Of a stretch of 64,000 bases of DNA, positions 1 to 8,114 are shown one piece after another. A program made the position numbers and the translations under genes. Each line of letters opens with the position of its first letter. The stretch's first letter is position 1. The DNA lies in contig NZ_WHOM01000036.1 in the NCBI RefSeq assembly GCF_009739465.1, positions 62,001 through 126,000 of the forward strand, in the 5' to 3' direction. The notes below the pieces were generated by a model. It was not told the DNA's origin. It made no database searches and saw only the letters and a program-made list of their open reading frames with translations. Source of the stretch: Streptomyces apocyni (GTDB taxonomy: Bacteria; Actinomycetota; Actinomycetes; Streptomycetales; Streptomycetaceae).

Positions 1-341
1 CCCAACTCCGGGTGCGCCTCAAGGAGTCTGCTCGGCGCGGACTGCCACCAGGAGTCGGCGAGGATGTCCCGTAGCTCGGCGGTGTCCTCCAGCGCGGACA
101 GCCGCACCCGGACCCAGGCGAACATGGCCTCGTGGTCGGCGATCCAGAACTTCTCGGGCTCGGCCAGTACCAGTTCGTCCCGCTCTTCCTTGGGACACCG
201 GACCGCCATCGAGGTTTCGTCCTCGGGGAGCGTGGCGAACATCTTCCCCGCGACCCGGAAGGTCGGCATGGACCACGCGATCTTCTCGGCGGTCTCGGGC
301 AGGGCGAGCGCGTGGGTGCGCACATCGTCGGACGTGGTCAT
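1..341 (-). CDS. MmcQ/YjbR family protein (3' end outside window)
   Basis: An open frame runs leftward from an ATG at 341 off the window edge, so only the first 113 codons are visible. The N-terminus reads MTTSDDVRTHALALPE, followed by an AWSMPTFRVAGKMFATL-like stretch and a later segment with EKFWIADHEAMFAWVRV. This is the usual layout of MmcQ/YjbR proteins, which are small (about 120 residues) DNA-binding-like proteins of poorly defined function, so nearly the whole gene is present. No strong Shine-Dalgarno sequence is seen before the ATG. The neighbouring DNA to the right is non-coding, so the gene looks monocistronic. The family call rests on recognition of the sequence pattern only. Confidence 0.75.
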   Translation of the reverse strand, partial: MTTSDDVRTHALALPETAEKIAWSMPTFRVAGKMFATLPEDETSMAVRCPKEERDELVLAEPEKFWIADHEAMFAWVRVRLSALEDTAELRDILADSWWQSAPSRLLEAHPEL

Positions 342-903
342 GGCATGACCGTAGGACACGCCACTGACAGTCGCCGGAGCCAGGGTCGCGAGCGGTTCCG
401 CGCGCCGCCCACGCGCCGTTGGATGCACCCACGCGCTACCGGCACGGCGGACGCCGAGGTGTGGCTGACGGCCGGACAGGTACGGGTCCGATGCTCGACT
501 TCCGGCCATTCGCTCGGCGGCTGCCGGTCCGACTTGCGCGGCGCGGTGCGACGGTGCGCGTGACACACGAGACGCGGGGGGTCCGCCGTGCGCCGTAGGG
601 GGTTCGTCGGGAAGGAAGGGCGCCGCACACGACCGCACACGAGCCGCACACACGTGGTCGAAGATGTCCGAATCCCCTCCCTCGTTGAGGGTACTTCGCG
701 CCTCTCTGTCCGTCTGACCGATCCGTGTCGGCCACTCACCCGAGAAAGCATTGCCGACGGCATGTGGCAGCGAGATGTCCGGTGGGCATGTCTGGGGGGT
801 GGACCAGACGGGCAGGGGTGGCCGGTCTGGGACGGGGCCACGGCGCAGGCACCACCTGCTCGAACAACTTTGCGGGCAGGCGTTTCGCGGAAGAGGGCTC
901 GCG
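342..903. other. Gene-free stretch
   Basis: About 560 bases lie between the YjbR-like gene and the acyl-CoA-dehydrogenase-like gene. I see no frame with convincing codon bias. The frame of the right-hand gene stays open back to about 751, but its third-position composition there is not Streptomyces-like, so I do not extend the gene. The promoters of both divergent genes should lie here; no clear -10/-35 pair was recognised. Confidence 0.5.
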
Positions 904-2106
904 ATGGACAGCTACTTCACCAGTCGGCGCCACCACCAGCTCAGGGAAGACGTACGGGGCTTCGCCGAACGGGAGGTCCGCCCCCGGATAGCCGCGATGG
1001 AAGCCACCCGAGCCGTTCAGTACGACCTGTCCCGGCTGATCGCCCGACAGGGCTGGATCGGTGCGACCATCGCCAAGGAGCACGGCGGCATGGGCGCGGG
1101 GCACCTCGCCAAGACCATCATCATCGAGGAGCTCTCCCGGGTCAGCGGGGCCATGGGCGCCATGGTGCAGGCCTCCCAGCTGGGCGTTGCCAAGATCGTC
1201 CACTTCGGGAGCGACGAACAGAAGAAGACCTGGCTGCCCGCCGTCGCGGCCGGTGAGTGCCTGCCGACGATCGCCGTCACGGAGACCGACTCGGGCGGTC
1301 ACGTACTGGGGATGGCGGCGAGCGCCGTACGGGACGGCGACGACTACGTACTCAACGGCCGCAAGGTGTACGTGGGCAACAGCCATGTCGGGGATCTGCA
1401 CGGCGTCGTGGTCCGTACCGGGCCCGGTTCGAAGGGCCTCACGGCGGTGCTGGTCGAGTCCTGGCGGCCCGGCTTCTCGCTGGCCGAGGAGCGGCCCACG
1501 ATGGGCCTGCACGGCTTCAGCTTCGGCGAGCTGATCTTCGACAACTGCCGCGTGCCCGCGGCGAACCGGCTCGGCGAGGAGGGGGACGGACTCGCCGTCG
1601 CATACTCCTCCAGCGTGCTGTACGGGCGGGCGAACCTGACCGCCGTGTCGCTCGGCATCCATCAGGCGCTGGTCGAGGAGACCACCCGGTTCAGCGTGGA
1701 GCGGCAGCGCTACGGCAAGCCGCTGCACGAACTGACCAACATCAAGCTCAAGTTGGGCCAGATGCAGTCCCGGCTGATGACCGGGCGGCTCGCCGCCTAC
1801 CACGCGGCGCGGCTGCTGGACGAGGGCCGGTCCTGCGACGCCGAGTTGATGAACGCCAAGCTGGTCAACGTCGAGTCGGCACTGGACTCGGCGCGTACGG
1901 CCATGGAAGTGCACGCCGCGGCGGGACTCTTCACGGACCGGCCCGTCGAGCGGTACCTGCGCGACGCGCACCACATCTTCGCGCCCGCCGGAACCTCGGA
2001 CATCCAACTGCTGCGGCTGGCCGAGGTCGCGCTGGGAACGGCCAAGGGCAGCTGGTCGGAGCGGCTGGCCGATCTGGTCCGTACCGATCTGGAGTCCGCC
2101 GTATAG
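904..2106 (+). CDS. Acyl-CoA dehydrogenase-like flavoprotein lacking the usual catalytic Glu
   Basis: The 400-residue product has the complete three-part acyl-CoA dehydrogenase (ACAD) layout: an N-terminal helical domain, a middle beta domain with TIAVTETDSGGH at the flavin/substrate site, and a C-terminal helical domain with RFSVERQRYGKPL. ACADs oxidise acyl-CoAs (or acyl-ACPs) with FAD. The start ATG at 904 follows GAAGAGGG and gives the normal family length; the frame is open further upstream but looks non-coding. At the position where most ACADs have the catalytic base (YEGT), this protein reads APAGT, with Ala362 in place of Glu. The alternative base seen in long-chain and isovaleryl types (QER) reads YGRAN instead. 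It may therefore be a specialised or inactive ACAD. It faces the conservon operon tail-to-tail. No pathway partner is adjacent. Confidence 0.85.
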   Translation: MDSYFTSRRHHQLREDVRGFAEREVRPRIAAMEATRAVQYDLSRLIARQGWIGATIAKEHGGMGAGHLAKTIIIEELSRVSGAMGAMVQASQLGVAKIVHFGSDEQKKTWLPAVAAGECLPTIAVTETDSGGHVLGMAASAVRDGDDYVLNGRKVYVGNSHVGDLHGVVVRTGPGSKGLTAVLVESWRPGFSLAEERPTMGLHGFSFGELIFDNCRVPAANRLGEEGDGLAVAYSSSVLYGRANLTAVSLGIHQALVEETTRFSVERQRYGKPLHELTNIKLKLGQMQSRLMTGRLAAYHAARLLDEGRSCDAELMNAKLVNVESALDSARTAMEVHAAAGLFTDRPVERYLRDAHHIFAPAGTSDIQLLRLAEVALGTAKGSWSERLADLVRTDLESAV

Positions 2107-2171
2107 GGACGTGTCGAGGCGTCCGGCCATGGCGTCCGGGCGTGGTGAATCCAGGCGCGGTGTCTCAGGCG

Positions 2172-2741
2172 TCAGATACCGCCGTCCTCGCGGCGGTTCA
2201 ACTGCGCGACCAGTTCCGCGGCCAGCGATTTGATCGTTTCGAGCCCCGGCCGCCCCCACGGGCGGGGCTCCGTGTCGACGACGCAGATCGTGCCGAGCGC
2301 GATGCCCGTACGGTCGATGAGCGGCGCCCCCAGGTAGGAGCGGATGCCGATCTCGTCGACCACCGGGTTCCCGGCGAACCTCGGGTAGTCGCAGACGTCC
2401 TCGAGGACCAGGGCCTTGCGGCGTACCACCACATGCGGGCAGTAGCCGTGGTCCCGGTCCATATAGCGGCTCACCCCCGTGCCCGCCGCCGCTGCCCCCA
2501 GTTCGGCGCCGGACGGAGCGCCCGCCGGGGTGTGCAGCCCGGCGAAGAACTGCCGGTTCTCGTCGATGAAGTTGACCATCGAGAACGGCGCTCCGGTGAC
2601 CTCGGCCAGCCGGTCGGCGAACGCGTCGAAGGCGGGGTCCGCGTGCTCGCCGAGGCCGAGCCGCCGAAGCCGCTGGACACGGGCGGGCGCGTCGTTGTCG
2701 ACGGGGGTGAGCAGCAGGTGCCCGGTCGGGTCGTACATCAT
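2172..2741 (-). CDS. GAF-domain protein, last gene of the conservon operon
   Basis: This 189-residue protein is a single GAF domain (about residues 25-180), with motifs such as FSMVNFIDENRQFFAG, a YCPHVV segment, and GIRSYLGAPLIDR leading to GTICVVD. This is the pattern of soluble GAF sensor proteins. Its ATG at 2741 overlaps the stop codon of the upstream GTPase gene as ATGA, so translation is almost certainly coupled. A longer frame exists upstream but only as a shadow of the GTPase gene. The standard conservon has four genes; here a GAF protein is added as a fifth, suggesting it senses a small molecule or redox signal, or supplies an effector to the kinase/GTPase complex. That role is inferred from position only. 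Confidence 0.88.
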   Translation of the reverse strand: MMYDPTGHLLLTPVDNDAPARVQRLRRLGLGEHADPAFDAFADRLAEVTGAPFSMVNFIDENRQFFAGLHTPAGAPSGAELGAAAAGTGVSRYMDRDHGYCPHVVVRRKALVLEDVCDYPRFAGNPVVDEIGIRSYLGAPLIDRTGIALGTICVVDTEPRPWGRPGLETIKSLAAELVAQLNRREDGGI

Positions 2742-3343
2742 GTGCGCGCTCCGTGGATCGATGCCTGGATGGGGTTGAGCAGGTGCTGGACCAGCGCCAG
2801 CAGGGTCTGGATACCGGAGCTGGAGATACGGGCGTCGCAGAGCGCCACCGGCACCTCGGGGCCCAGGTCTATGGCCGCGCGCACCTCGTCGGGGTCGTAG
2901 CGGTACGCGCCGTCGAACTCGTTGACCGCAACCACGAATCTGACGCCTCGGTGCTCGAAGAAGTCGACGGCCGCGAAACAGTCCTCCAAGCGCCGGGTGT
3001 CGGCCAGGATGATGGCCCCGAGGGCGCCTTCGGACAGTTCGTCCCACATGAACCAGAACCGCTCCTGACCAGGGGTGCCGAAGAGGTAGAGCACATGCCG
3101 GTCGTCGAGCGTGATCCGTCCGAAGTCCATGGCCACGGTCGTGGTGGTCTTGTGTTCGACGCCGTCCAGGCTGTCGGTCGCCGCGCTGACCGTGGTGAGC
3201 AGTTCCTCCGTGCTCAGCGGCTCGATCTCGCTGACCGCGCCCACGAAGGTCGTCTTGCCGACCCCGAACCCGCCCGCGATCAGGATCTTCAGCGCGTTCG
3301 GGAAGGGCTCTTCAGAGCCGTCAGAGCCGTCGTCGTAGACCAT
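2738..3343 (-). CDS. cvnD: Conservon GTPase (CvnD type)
   Basis: The 201-residue protein is a small Ras-like GTPase of the conservon type. It has a P-loop GGFGVGKTT at residues 24-32, the switch II motif GTPGQERF, and NEFD as the base-recognition motif. CvnD proteins are thought to form a membrane-associated complex with CvnA, CvnB and CvnC that resembles eukaryotic G-protein signalling. The chosen ATG at 3343 gives a product with the usual short acidic N-terminus. The gene overlaps the preceding DUF742 gene by 23 bases and the following GAF gene by 4 bases, so the operon is tightly coupled. Confidence 0.93.
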   Translation of the reverse strand: MVYDDGSDGSEEPFPNALKILIAGGFGVGKTTFVGAVSEIEPLSTEELLTTVSAATDSLDGVEHKTTTTVAMDFGRITLDDRHVLYLFGTPGQERFWFMWDELSEGALGAIILADTRRLEDCFAAVDFFEHRGVRFVVAVNEFDGAYRYDPDEVRAAIDLGPEVPVALCDARISSSGIQTLLALVQHLLNPIQASIHGART

Positions 3344-3701
3344 CGAGCACTGCCTCCAGTAGGGACCGGTCGGTCGGGTGGTGACGGAAACCGGGGGCCT
3401 TGGCGGTGAGCACCCCACAGTCGACGAGATCGGACAGCAGCACCTTGGTCACCACCGCGGGCAGCCTCAGCTGCGCCGCGATCTCCGCGACCGAGATAGG
3501 GCGGCCGTCGCAGAGCCCGAGCGCCTGGGTGTGCTCGGGCCCCAACTGCCCTGCGGGCAGTGCCCCGGTGGGCATCACCAGGGAGAGCAGATCCAACGGC
3601 GCGGACGGCCTGGTCCGGCCGTTGCTCACCGTGTACGGACGGATCAGCCGGCCTGCCGCGTCGTCGACCCACGGCCCGTCCTGCGGGGCCGCCACGTTCA
3701 A
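3321..3701 (-). CDS. cvnC: DUF742 protein (CvnC type)
   Basis: This 126-residue protein matches DUF742, the third member of conservon operons. The diagnostic stretches are GRLIRPYTVSNGRTRP near the N-terminus and LCDGRPISVAEIAAQLRLP, a winged-helix-like segment, followed by VVTKVLLSDLVDCGVL. The start is a TTG at 3701 that overlaps the stop of the upstream roadblock gene as TTGA; no ATG or GTG in frame fits better. Known family members interact with the conservon GTPase and kinase; the molecular role is not well defined. Confidence 0.93.
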   Translation of the reverse strand: MNVAAPQDGPWVDDAAGRLIRPYTVSNGRTRPSAPLDLLSLVMPTGALPAGQLGPEHTQALGLCDGRPISVAEIAAQLRLPAVVTKVLLSDLVDCGVLTAKAPGFRHHPTDRSLLEAVLDGLRRRL

Positions 3702-4141
3702 GGCCTCGTGGCGGAGTGCGCCGCGGGGGTGACGGCTGGCTGCCTGGCCGGGGTGATCAGATACGGACGTACGCTCTTGACCAGCATCGCCATCTCGTAG
3801 CCGAGTACCGCCGCGTCGGCGTCGCGGCCAGCGAGCACCGCGAGGCAGGTGCCGGAGCCCGCGGTGGACACGAACAGCAGGGTGTCGTCGAGTTCGACGA
3901 CGACCTGGCGGACCTCGCCGCCGTCGCCGAATCTGGCTCCGGCGCTGCGGCCGAGTGAGTAGAGGCCGGACGCCAGGGCCGCCATGTGGTCGGCGCTGTC
4001 GGGTTCCAGGCCGTGCACGGACTTGACCAGTCCGTCGCAGGAGAGCAGGACCGCGCTGCGGGTGTGCGGTACGCGTTGCACCAGGCCGCTCAACAGCCAG
4101 TCGAGGTCGGAGGCGTGGCCGGTGGGCACATCGCTCGCCAT
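3698..4141 (-). CDS. cvnB: Roadblock/LC7-domain protein (CvnB type)
   Basis: The 147-residue protein is a roadblock/LC7 domain: LDWLLSGLVQRVPHTRSAVLL, DGLVKSVHG, then a beta strand with VVVELDDTLLFVSTAG. Roadblock proteins typically act as GTPase-activating or GTPase-binding partners, here for the CvnD-like GTPase encoded two genes downstream. The start ATG at 4141 follows an AAGGAG nine bases upstream; a longer in-frame start at 4201 lacks such a site. It sits 67 bases after the kinase gene and overlaps the DUF742 gene. Confidence 0.93.
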   Translation of the reverse strand: MASDVPTGHASDLDWLLSGLVQRVPHTRSAVLLSCDGLVKSVHGLEPDSADHMAALASGLYSLGRSAGARFGDGGEVRQVVVELDDTLLFVSTAGSGTCLAVLAGRDADAAVLGYEMAMLVKSVRPYLITPARQPAVTPAAHSATRP

Positions 4142-4208
4142 GGTGGATCGACTCCTTGGGGGTACGGCGGTCGGGGAAGGGCGGGGTGGTACGGCGTTCA
4201 TCTGGAGG

Positions 4209-6137
4209 TCATCCGGCCGGTTCGTTCCTCTGCTGACGGTGGTGCGATGGCTGTGCCGGGTCGATATCCGGTTCCGGCTCCTGGTCCAGGTCCTCGGCGA
4301 GGCCGATGCCCCGCTGGAAGGCGGCCATCAGGCCCGGGTCGTGGCCCACCAGGTGACTGCTGTCCCGCGCGGAGGCGACGGGACCGTTCCGCAGCTCCGG
4401 GACCATGTGCTCCTGGGCGCGCCGCTTGGGCAGTCGGGGGCGGCCCCGCTCGCCGCGCCCCGCGTCGTCGGCCGACGCGTCCGCGAGGGTGTGCTCCCCG
4501 GCCGTGGCGCGGTCCTCGGGGCGGATGCCGGGCACGGCGTCGGCGGGGGTGGGGCGCTCCGCGTGCGGGGCGCGTAGGGGCAGCGGGGTGCCGTTCGCGG
4601 GGAGCGGGGTGCCGTTCGCGGGCGGTGGGGCCGCGGGGCCGCCGCCCGCGACCAGTGCCTCGTCCCGCTGCGTCTGGTGCGGGAGCCGGACGACCGGGCT
4701 GTGCGGCGGTGGGGCGACGGTGCGGGCCGGGGCGGGCGGGGGCGGGGGTGCCGCCGATGGCTGCGTGGGTTCCGGCAGGCCGACCGGCGTGGGGTGCGCG
4801 TGGGCCCGGTCCTGGGCGAGCGGTACGGGCGCGGCCACCGACGGCTGCTGAACGGAGGACGACTGCGCGCCGTTCCGCCCGCCAGCCTGACCCTGCTGGC
4901 CTTGCTGGCCCTGGTGGCCCTGCTGCGGCTGGTCGGCCCCGAGCAGCCCCTGGGGCAGTACGACGATGGCCTGGACCCCGCCGTAGATGTTGGTCTGCAG
5001 CCGTACCGCGACGCCATGCCTGCGCGCCAGCGAAGCGACCACGAAGAGCCCGATCCGCCCGTCCGAGAGCAGGCTGGCGACATTCACCTGGTCGGGGTCG
5101 GTGAGCAGGGTGTTCATCTTGTTCTGCTCGGTGACGGGCATCCCGAGGCCACGGTCCTCGACCTCGATGGCGAGCCCCGCCGTGACATAACTGGCGCGCA
5201 GCAGCACCTGGGTGTGCGGCGCGGAGAACACGGAGGCGTTCTCCACCAGTTCGGCCACCAGGTGGATGATGTCGGCGACGGCGTGGCCGCGCAGTGTGCC
5301 GTCGATCGGGGGTACGAGCTTGACCCGGGAGTACTGCTCGACCTCGGCGATCGCCGAGCGCAGCACCTCGGTCGTGGTGACCGGGTTGGACCACTGTCTA
5401 CGGGAGATGGCGCCGCCGAGCACGGCGAGGTTCTCGGCGTGGCGTCGGATGCGGGTGGCCAGATGGTCGACGTGGAAGAGGCCCTTGAGCAGCTCTGGGT
5501 CCTCGACCTCGTTCTCCAGCTCGTCCAGGAGCTGGATCTCGCGGTGCACCAGGGACTGGAGCCTGCGCGCGAGGTTGACGAACACCTCGACCTTCTGTTC
5601 GTTGCCCGCGTGGCTGGACAGCTGTGCGGCCTGGACCACGGAGGACACCGCGACGTCATGGGCGCGACCCAGCTCGTGGGCGAGCAGGTCGAACTCGTCG
5701 GCCGAGGGCCCGGGGAACGCGGGCGTGGTGCGGGCCGGGGGCCGTTCGCCACGGCGCAGCCCCTCGACGATGCCGCGCAGCTCGGACTGGCTCCGGGCGC
5801 TGCTGCGGCGCAGGGCGGTGAGGCGGCCGAGCACGGCCTGGGTGCTGCGGTGCGCGGCCACCGCGGCGGCCGCGATCCCGGCGCAGGCGACCGCCGCGGC
5901 GGCGGCGAGCACCGTCCACTGGGCGAGCGTCGGCCGGGCGTTGGTGAGGCGGAGGGCGAACAGGACGGCGCCTGTTCCGCACAGGGCCACGGCGACGGCC
6001 GGAAGGATCGCGCCGCGCAGGAGTTGGCGGCGTATCAGGGTCTCGGGCAGCGGCTGGCCGGTGCGCGGCCCCGGCCTGCCGTGCCGCCCGCCCTCACGGC
6101 GGTCTGCGCGTGCGGCCGGTTCACGAGGGTGAGACAT
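4209..6137 (-). CDS. cvnA: Conservon sensor histidine kinase-like protein (CvnA type)
   Basis: This 642-residue protein heads the conservon operon. Two hydrophobic helices near the N-terminus (about residues 40-64 and 73-96) anchor it in the membrane. A helical segment with ADEFDLLAHELGRAHDVA follows, then a GHKL ATPase domain with the N-box HLVAELVENASVFS and the G1-type motif VEDRGLGMP. The last 200 residues are rich in Pro, Gln and Ala and look disordered. CvnA proteins lack a canonical phospho-acceptor His and work with roadblock/DUF742/GTPase partners, all of which follow here. The ATG at 6137 is preceded by GAGGA at good spacing. Confidence 0.92.
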   Translation of the reverse strand: MSHPREPAARADRREGGRHGRPGPRTGQPLPETLIRRQLLRGAILPAVAVALCGTGAVLFALRLTNARPTLAQWTVLAAAAAVACAGIAAAAVAAHRSTQAVLGRLTALRRSSARSQSELRGIVEGLRRGERPPARTTPAFPGPSADEFDLLAHELGRAHDVAVSSVVQAAQLSSHAGNEQKVEVFVNLARRLQSLVHREIQLLDELENEVEDPELLKGLFHVDHLATRIRRHAENLAVLGGAISRRQWSNPVTTTEVLRSAIAEVEQYSRVKLVPPIDGTLRGHAVADIIHLVAELVENASVFSAPHTQVLLRASYVTAGLAIEVEDRGLGMPVTEQNKMNTLLTDPDQVNVASLLSDGRIGLFVVASLARRHGVAVRLQTNIYGGVQAIVVLPQGLLGADQPQQGHQGQQGQQGQAGGRNGAQSSSVQQPSVAAPVPLAQDRAHAHPTPVGLPEPTQPSAAPPPPPAPARTVAPPPHSPVVRLPHQTQRDEALVAGGGPAAPPPANGTPLPANGTPLPLRAPHAERPTPADAVPGIRPEDRATAGEHTLADASADDAGRGERGRPRLPKRRAQEHMVPELRNGPVASARDSSHLVGHDPGLMAAFQRGIGLAEDLDQEPEPDIDPAQPSHHRQQRNEPAG

Positions 6138-6588
6138 CAGCGTCCTCGAATGGGGGGTCGCCGCGCCTGTGGCGGCGAGGGTGCGGGGTGCGTGGGGCTG
6201 GACTGAACGGAGACTGCGTGCCGCAGGGCGCGCGGGATCACGCCAGCTGTCGGAAGGCATCCCGGCGTTGCCCCAACGGGCACACACAGTAGTTGCCAAC
6301 ATGCCGTGTGAGAGAGTCAGTTGGCAAAGTCCAGCGAAGAGTGGTCCCGCTCTGGTATGAAGCCCCGCACGGCCGCCCGAATGCCCGGGGGCCCGTACGC
6401 CGCACGCACGTACGCCTGTTCGCCTGCGGTTTTCGGCCAGTACGGGAGCGGACCCCGCGCCCACCCCCGTACCGCGGGCCCGCTGGGAGCCCGCGACCCA
6501 CGGCCGCCCGGACGAGCCGGGACGTACGGAAGGCTCTCCCACGCGAAGCGCGTACCGTCACAGACAGTGAGGCTCTGGCCGTGCCCGA
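6138..6588. other. Gene-free stretch upstream of the conservon
   Basis: About 450 bases without a convincing gene. It holds the leader and promoter of the conservon operon on its left side, including a cluster of GTTGCCAAC-like half-sites (described separately). The right side is the 3' flank of the flavoprotein gene. Frames here lack Streptomyces codon bias. Confidence 0.5.
6266..6327. promoter_or_regulatory. Cluster of GTTG-CAAC inverted repeats, candidate operator
   Basis: Three related elements lie 129-190 bases upstream of the cvnA start: CGTTG-CCC-CAACG at 6266-6278, TTGCCAAC at 6293-6300, and its exact reverse complement GTTGGCAA at 6320-6327. The last two form an 8-bp inverted repeat with a 19-base spacer, about two helical turns between half-site centres. 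This suggests a regulator binding site for the leftward conservon promoter. No regulator is identified. Confidence 0.4.
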
Positions 6589-7953
6589 TCAAGGCGCGAT
6601 GTTGTGGTTGAGGCGGAAGAGGTTGCCGGGGTCGTAGCGGCGTTTGACGTCGCGCAGTCGGTCGTAGTTCTGCCGATAGCTGGCACGCACCCGGTGCTGG
6701 TCGTCGGTGTCCATGAAGTTGACGTAACCGGCCTCCTCGGTGTGCGGGCGCAGCGCGGCGTCGTACGCGCGGGTCCAGGCCTTGTTGGCCTCGGTGTCGG
6801 CCGCGTCGCGGTAGGAGGCGCCGAAAGCCGCGGAGAACGCGGCGTCGCGGTAGGCGAAGGCGGTGTCCTCGGGGCCGATCCGCTGGCAGGCGCCGTCGAT
6901 GGGGAAGATCGCCGTGTCGGACTCCATGGAGGGGATGGTCTCGCCGAAGGTGCGGTGGACCTCGATGGCGCCGTCGGTGAACTCGCGGCTGAAGTTGCCC
7001 TTCCAGTAGTGGTAGAGGCCGGGTGGCAGATCCTCGTCGAAGAGGGTGTTGATCACGGGGTACGGCATCCGGTCGACGTACTGGCCAAGGACCGGGCCCA
7101 GCGAGTCCAGCTGGGCACGGACCCGGTCGTCCTGCTCCGGCGGACCGGTCCAGCAGGTGAGGACGCCGCACACCGGACGGCCGTGCCAGCGCTCGGGGAG
7201 GAACGGCACCACGGGCCCCAGCACCAGCAACAGCAGGGCGTTGAACTCCTCCGGCGCCTCGGCGACCAGCTCCCGCCAGCGGCGCATCACGTCCTCATCC
7301 AGGGGGTAGAAGGTGGGGCCGCCGAGGATGTCGGCGACAGGGTGGAGCCGGAACTCGAACGAGGTGACGACCCCGAAATTGCCGCCTCCGCCGCGCAGGG
7401 CCCAGAACAGGTCGGGGTGGTGGTCCTCATCCACGGTCAGCGCCTGGCCGTCGGCGGTGACGACATCAGCGGACAGCAGGTTGTCGCAGCTCAGACCGCA
7501 GCGGCGGGACAGTACGCCCATGCCGCCGCCGAGCGTGAGTCCGGCGACGCCGGTGGTGGAGATGACGCCGCCGGTCGTGGCCAGTCCGTAGGCGTGGGTG
7601 GCGTGGTTGAAGTCGCCCCAGGTGGCGCCGCCTTCGGCGCGGGCCGTACGCCGCTCCGGGTCGACCCGGACGCCACGCATCCGGCCGAGGTCGAGGACCA
7701 GGCCGTCGTCGCAGGTTCCGTAACCGGCGACGGCATGGCTGCCGCCGCGCACCGCGAGCGGCAGGGCGTTGTCCCGGGCATGGCTGACGGCCGCGATGGC
7801 ATCAGCGGTGTCGGCGGCGCGCACGATGACGGCGGGGCGCCGGTCGTGCAGCGCGTTGTAGACGCGGCGTGCCTCGTCGTACGACGGGTCGGCGGGCCGG
7901 ACGATCTCGCCGCGTACGGCCTCCTCCAGGGGGTCGGCGATGAGGGTGGTCAT
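6589..7953 (-). CDS. FAD-binding oxidoreductase, berberine-bridge-enzyme type
   Basis: The 454-residue protein has a PCMH-type FAD domain in the N-terminal half and a BBE C-terminal segment (YVNFMDTDDQHRVRASY followed by KRRYDPGNLF). GGSHAVAGY supplies His73, the expected site of 8-alpha-histidyl FAD linkage. The second, cysteinyl link found in bicovalent members appears absent, because the matching loop reads GVISTTG. Such enzymes oxidise sugars, alcohols or natural-product intermediates with O2; the substrate cannot be told here. It lies 161 bases downstream of a LuxR regulator on the same strand, which may control it. Confidence 0.88.
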   Translation of the reverse strand: MTTLIADPLEEAVRGEIVRPADPSYDEARRVYNALHDRRPAVIVRAADTADAIAAVSHARDNALPLAVRGGSHAVAGYGTCDDGLVLDLGRMRGVRVDPERRTARAEGGATWGDFNHATHAYGLATTGGVISTTGVAGLTLGGGMGVLSRRCGLSCDNLLSADVVTADGQALTVDEDHHPDLFWALRGGGGNFGVVTSFEFRLHPVADILGGPTFYPLDEDVMRRWRELVAEAPEEFNALLLLVLGPVVPFLPERWHGRPVCGVLTCWTGPPEQDDRVRAQLDSLGPVLGQYVDRMPYPVINTLFDEDLPPGLYHYWKGNFSREFTDGAIEVHRTFGETIPSMESDTAIFPIDGACQRIGPEDTAFAYRDAAFSAAFGASYRDAADTEANKAWTRAYDAALRPHTEEAGYVNFMDTDDQHRVRASYRQNYDRLRDVKRRYDPGNLFRLNHNIAP

Positions 7954-8114
7954 GGCGGCACCAGCTTTCGGGGAGCAGGTACTTCACGTACTCCCGGTGT
8001 AGCTCCCGGCCAACGGGCGGCGCATCGCGGAAACGGCCCAGGTTCCGAGCCGCCATGGGCAGAATCGCCCATGCCTGTCAGATCCGCGCCCCTCCCAGAC
8101 CCGCGCCTGTCTGG

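Noticed and set aside
751..903. N-terminal extension of the acyl-CoA-dehydrogenase-like gene
   Set aside because: The frame is open, but codon bias is absent and the ATG at 904 has its own GAAGAGGG and gives normal family length.
2107..2171. GGCGTCCGG direct repeat between convergent genes
   Set aside because: Two short direct copies in GC-rich spacer DNA; no hairpin and no clear role.
736..2259. Long open frame antisense to the acyl-CoA-dehydrogenase-like gene
   Set aside because: High-GC antisense shadow: it mirrors the real gene's codon bias and lacks any domain.
8055..8072. ATGGGC-N6-GCCCAT hairpin between the LuxR and flavoprotein genes
   Set aside because: Only a 6-bp stem; too weak to call a terminator in this GC content.
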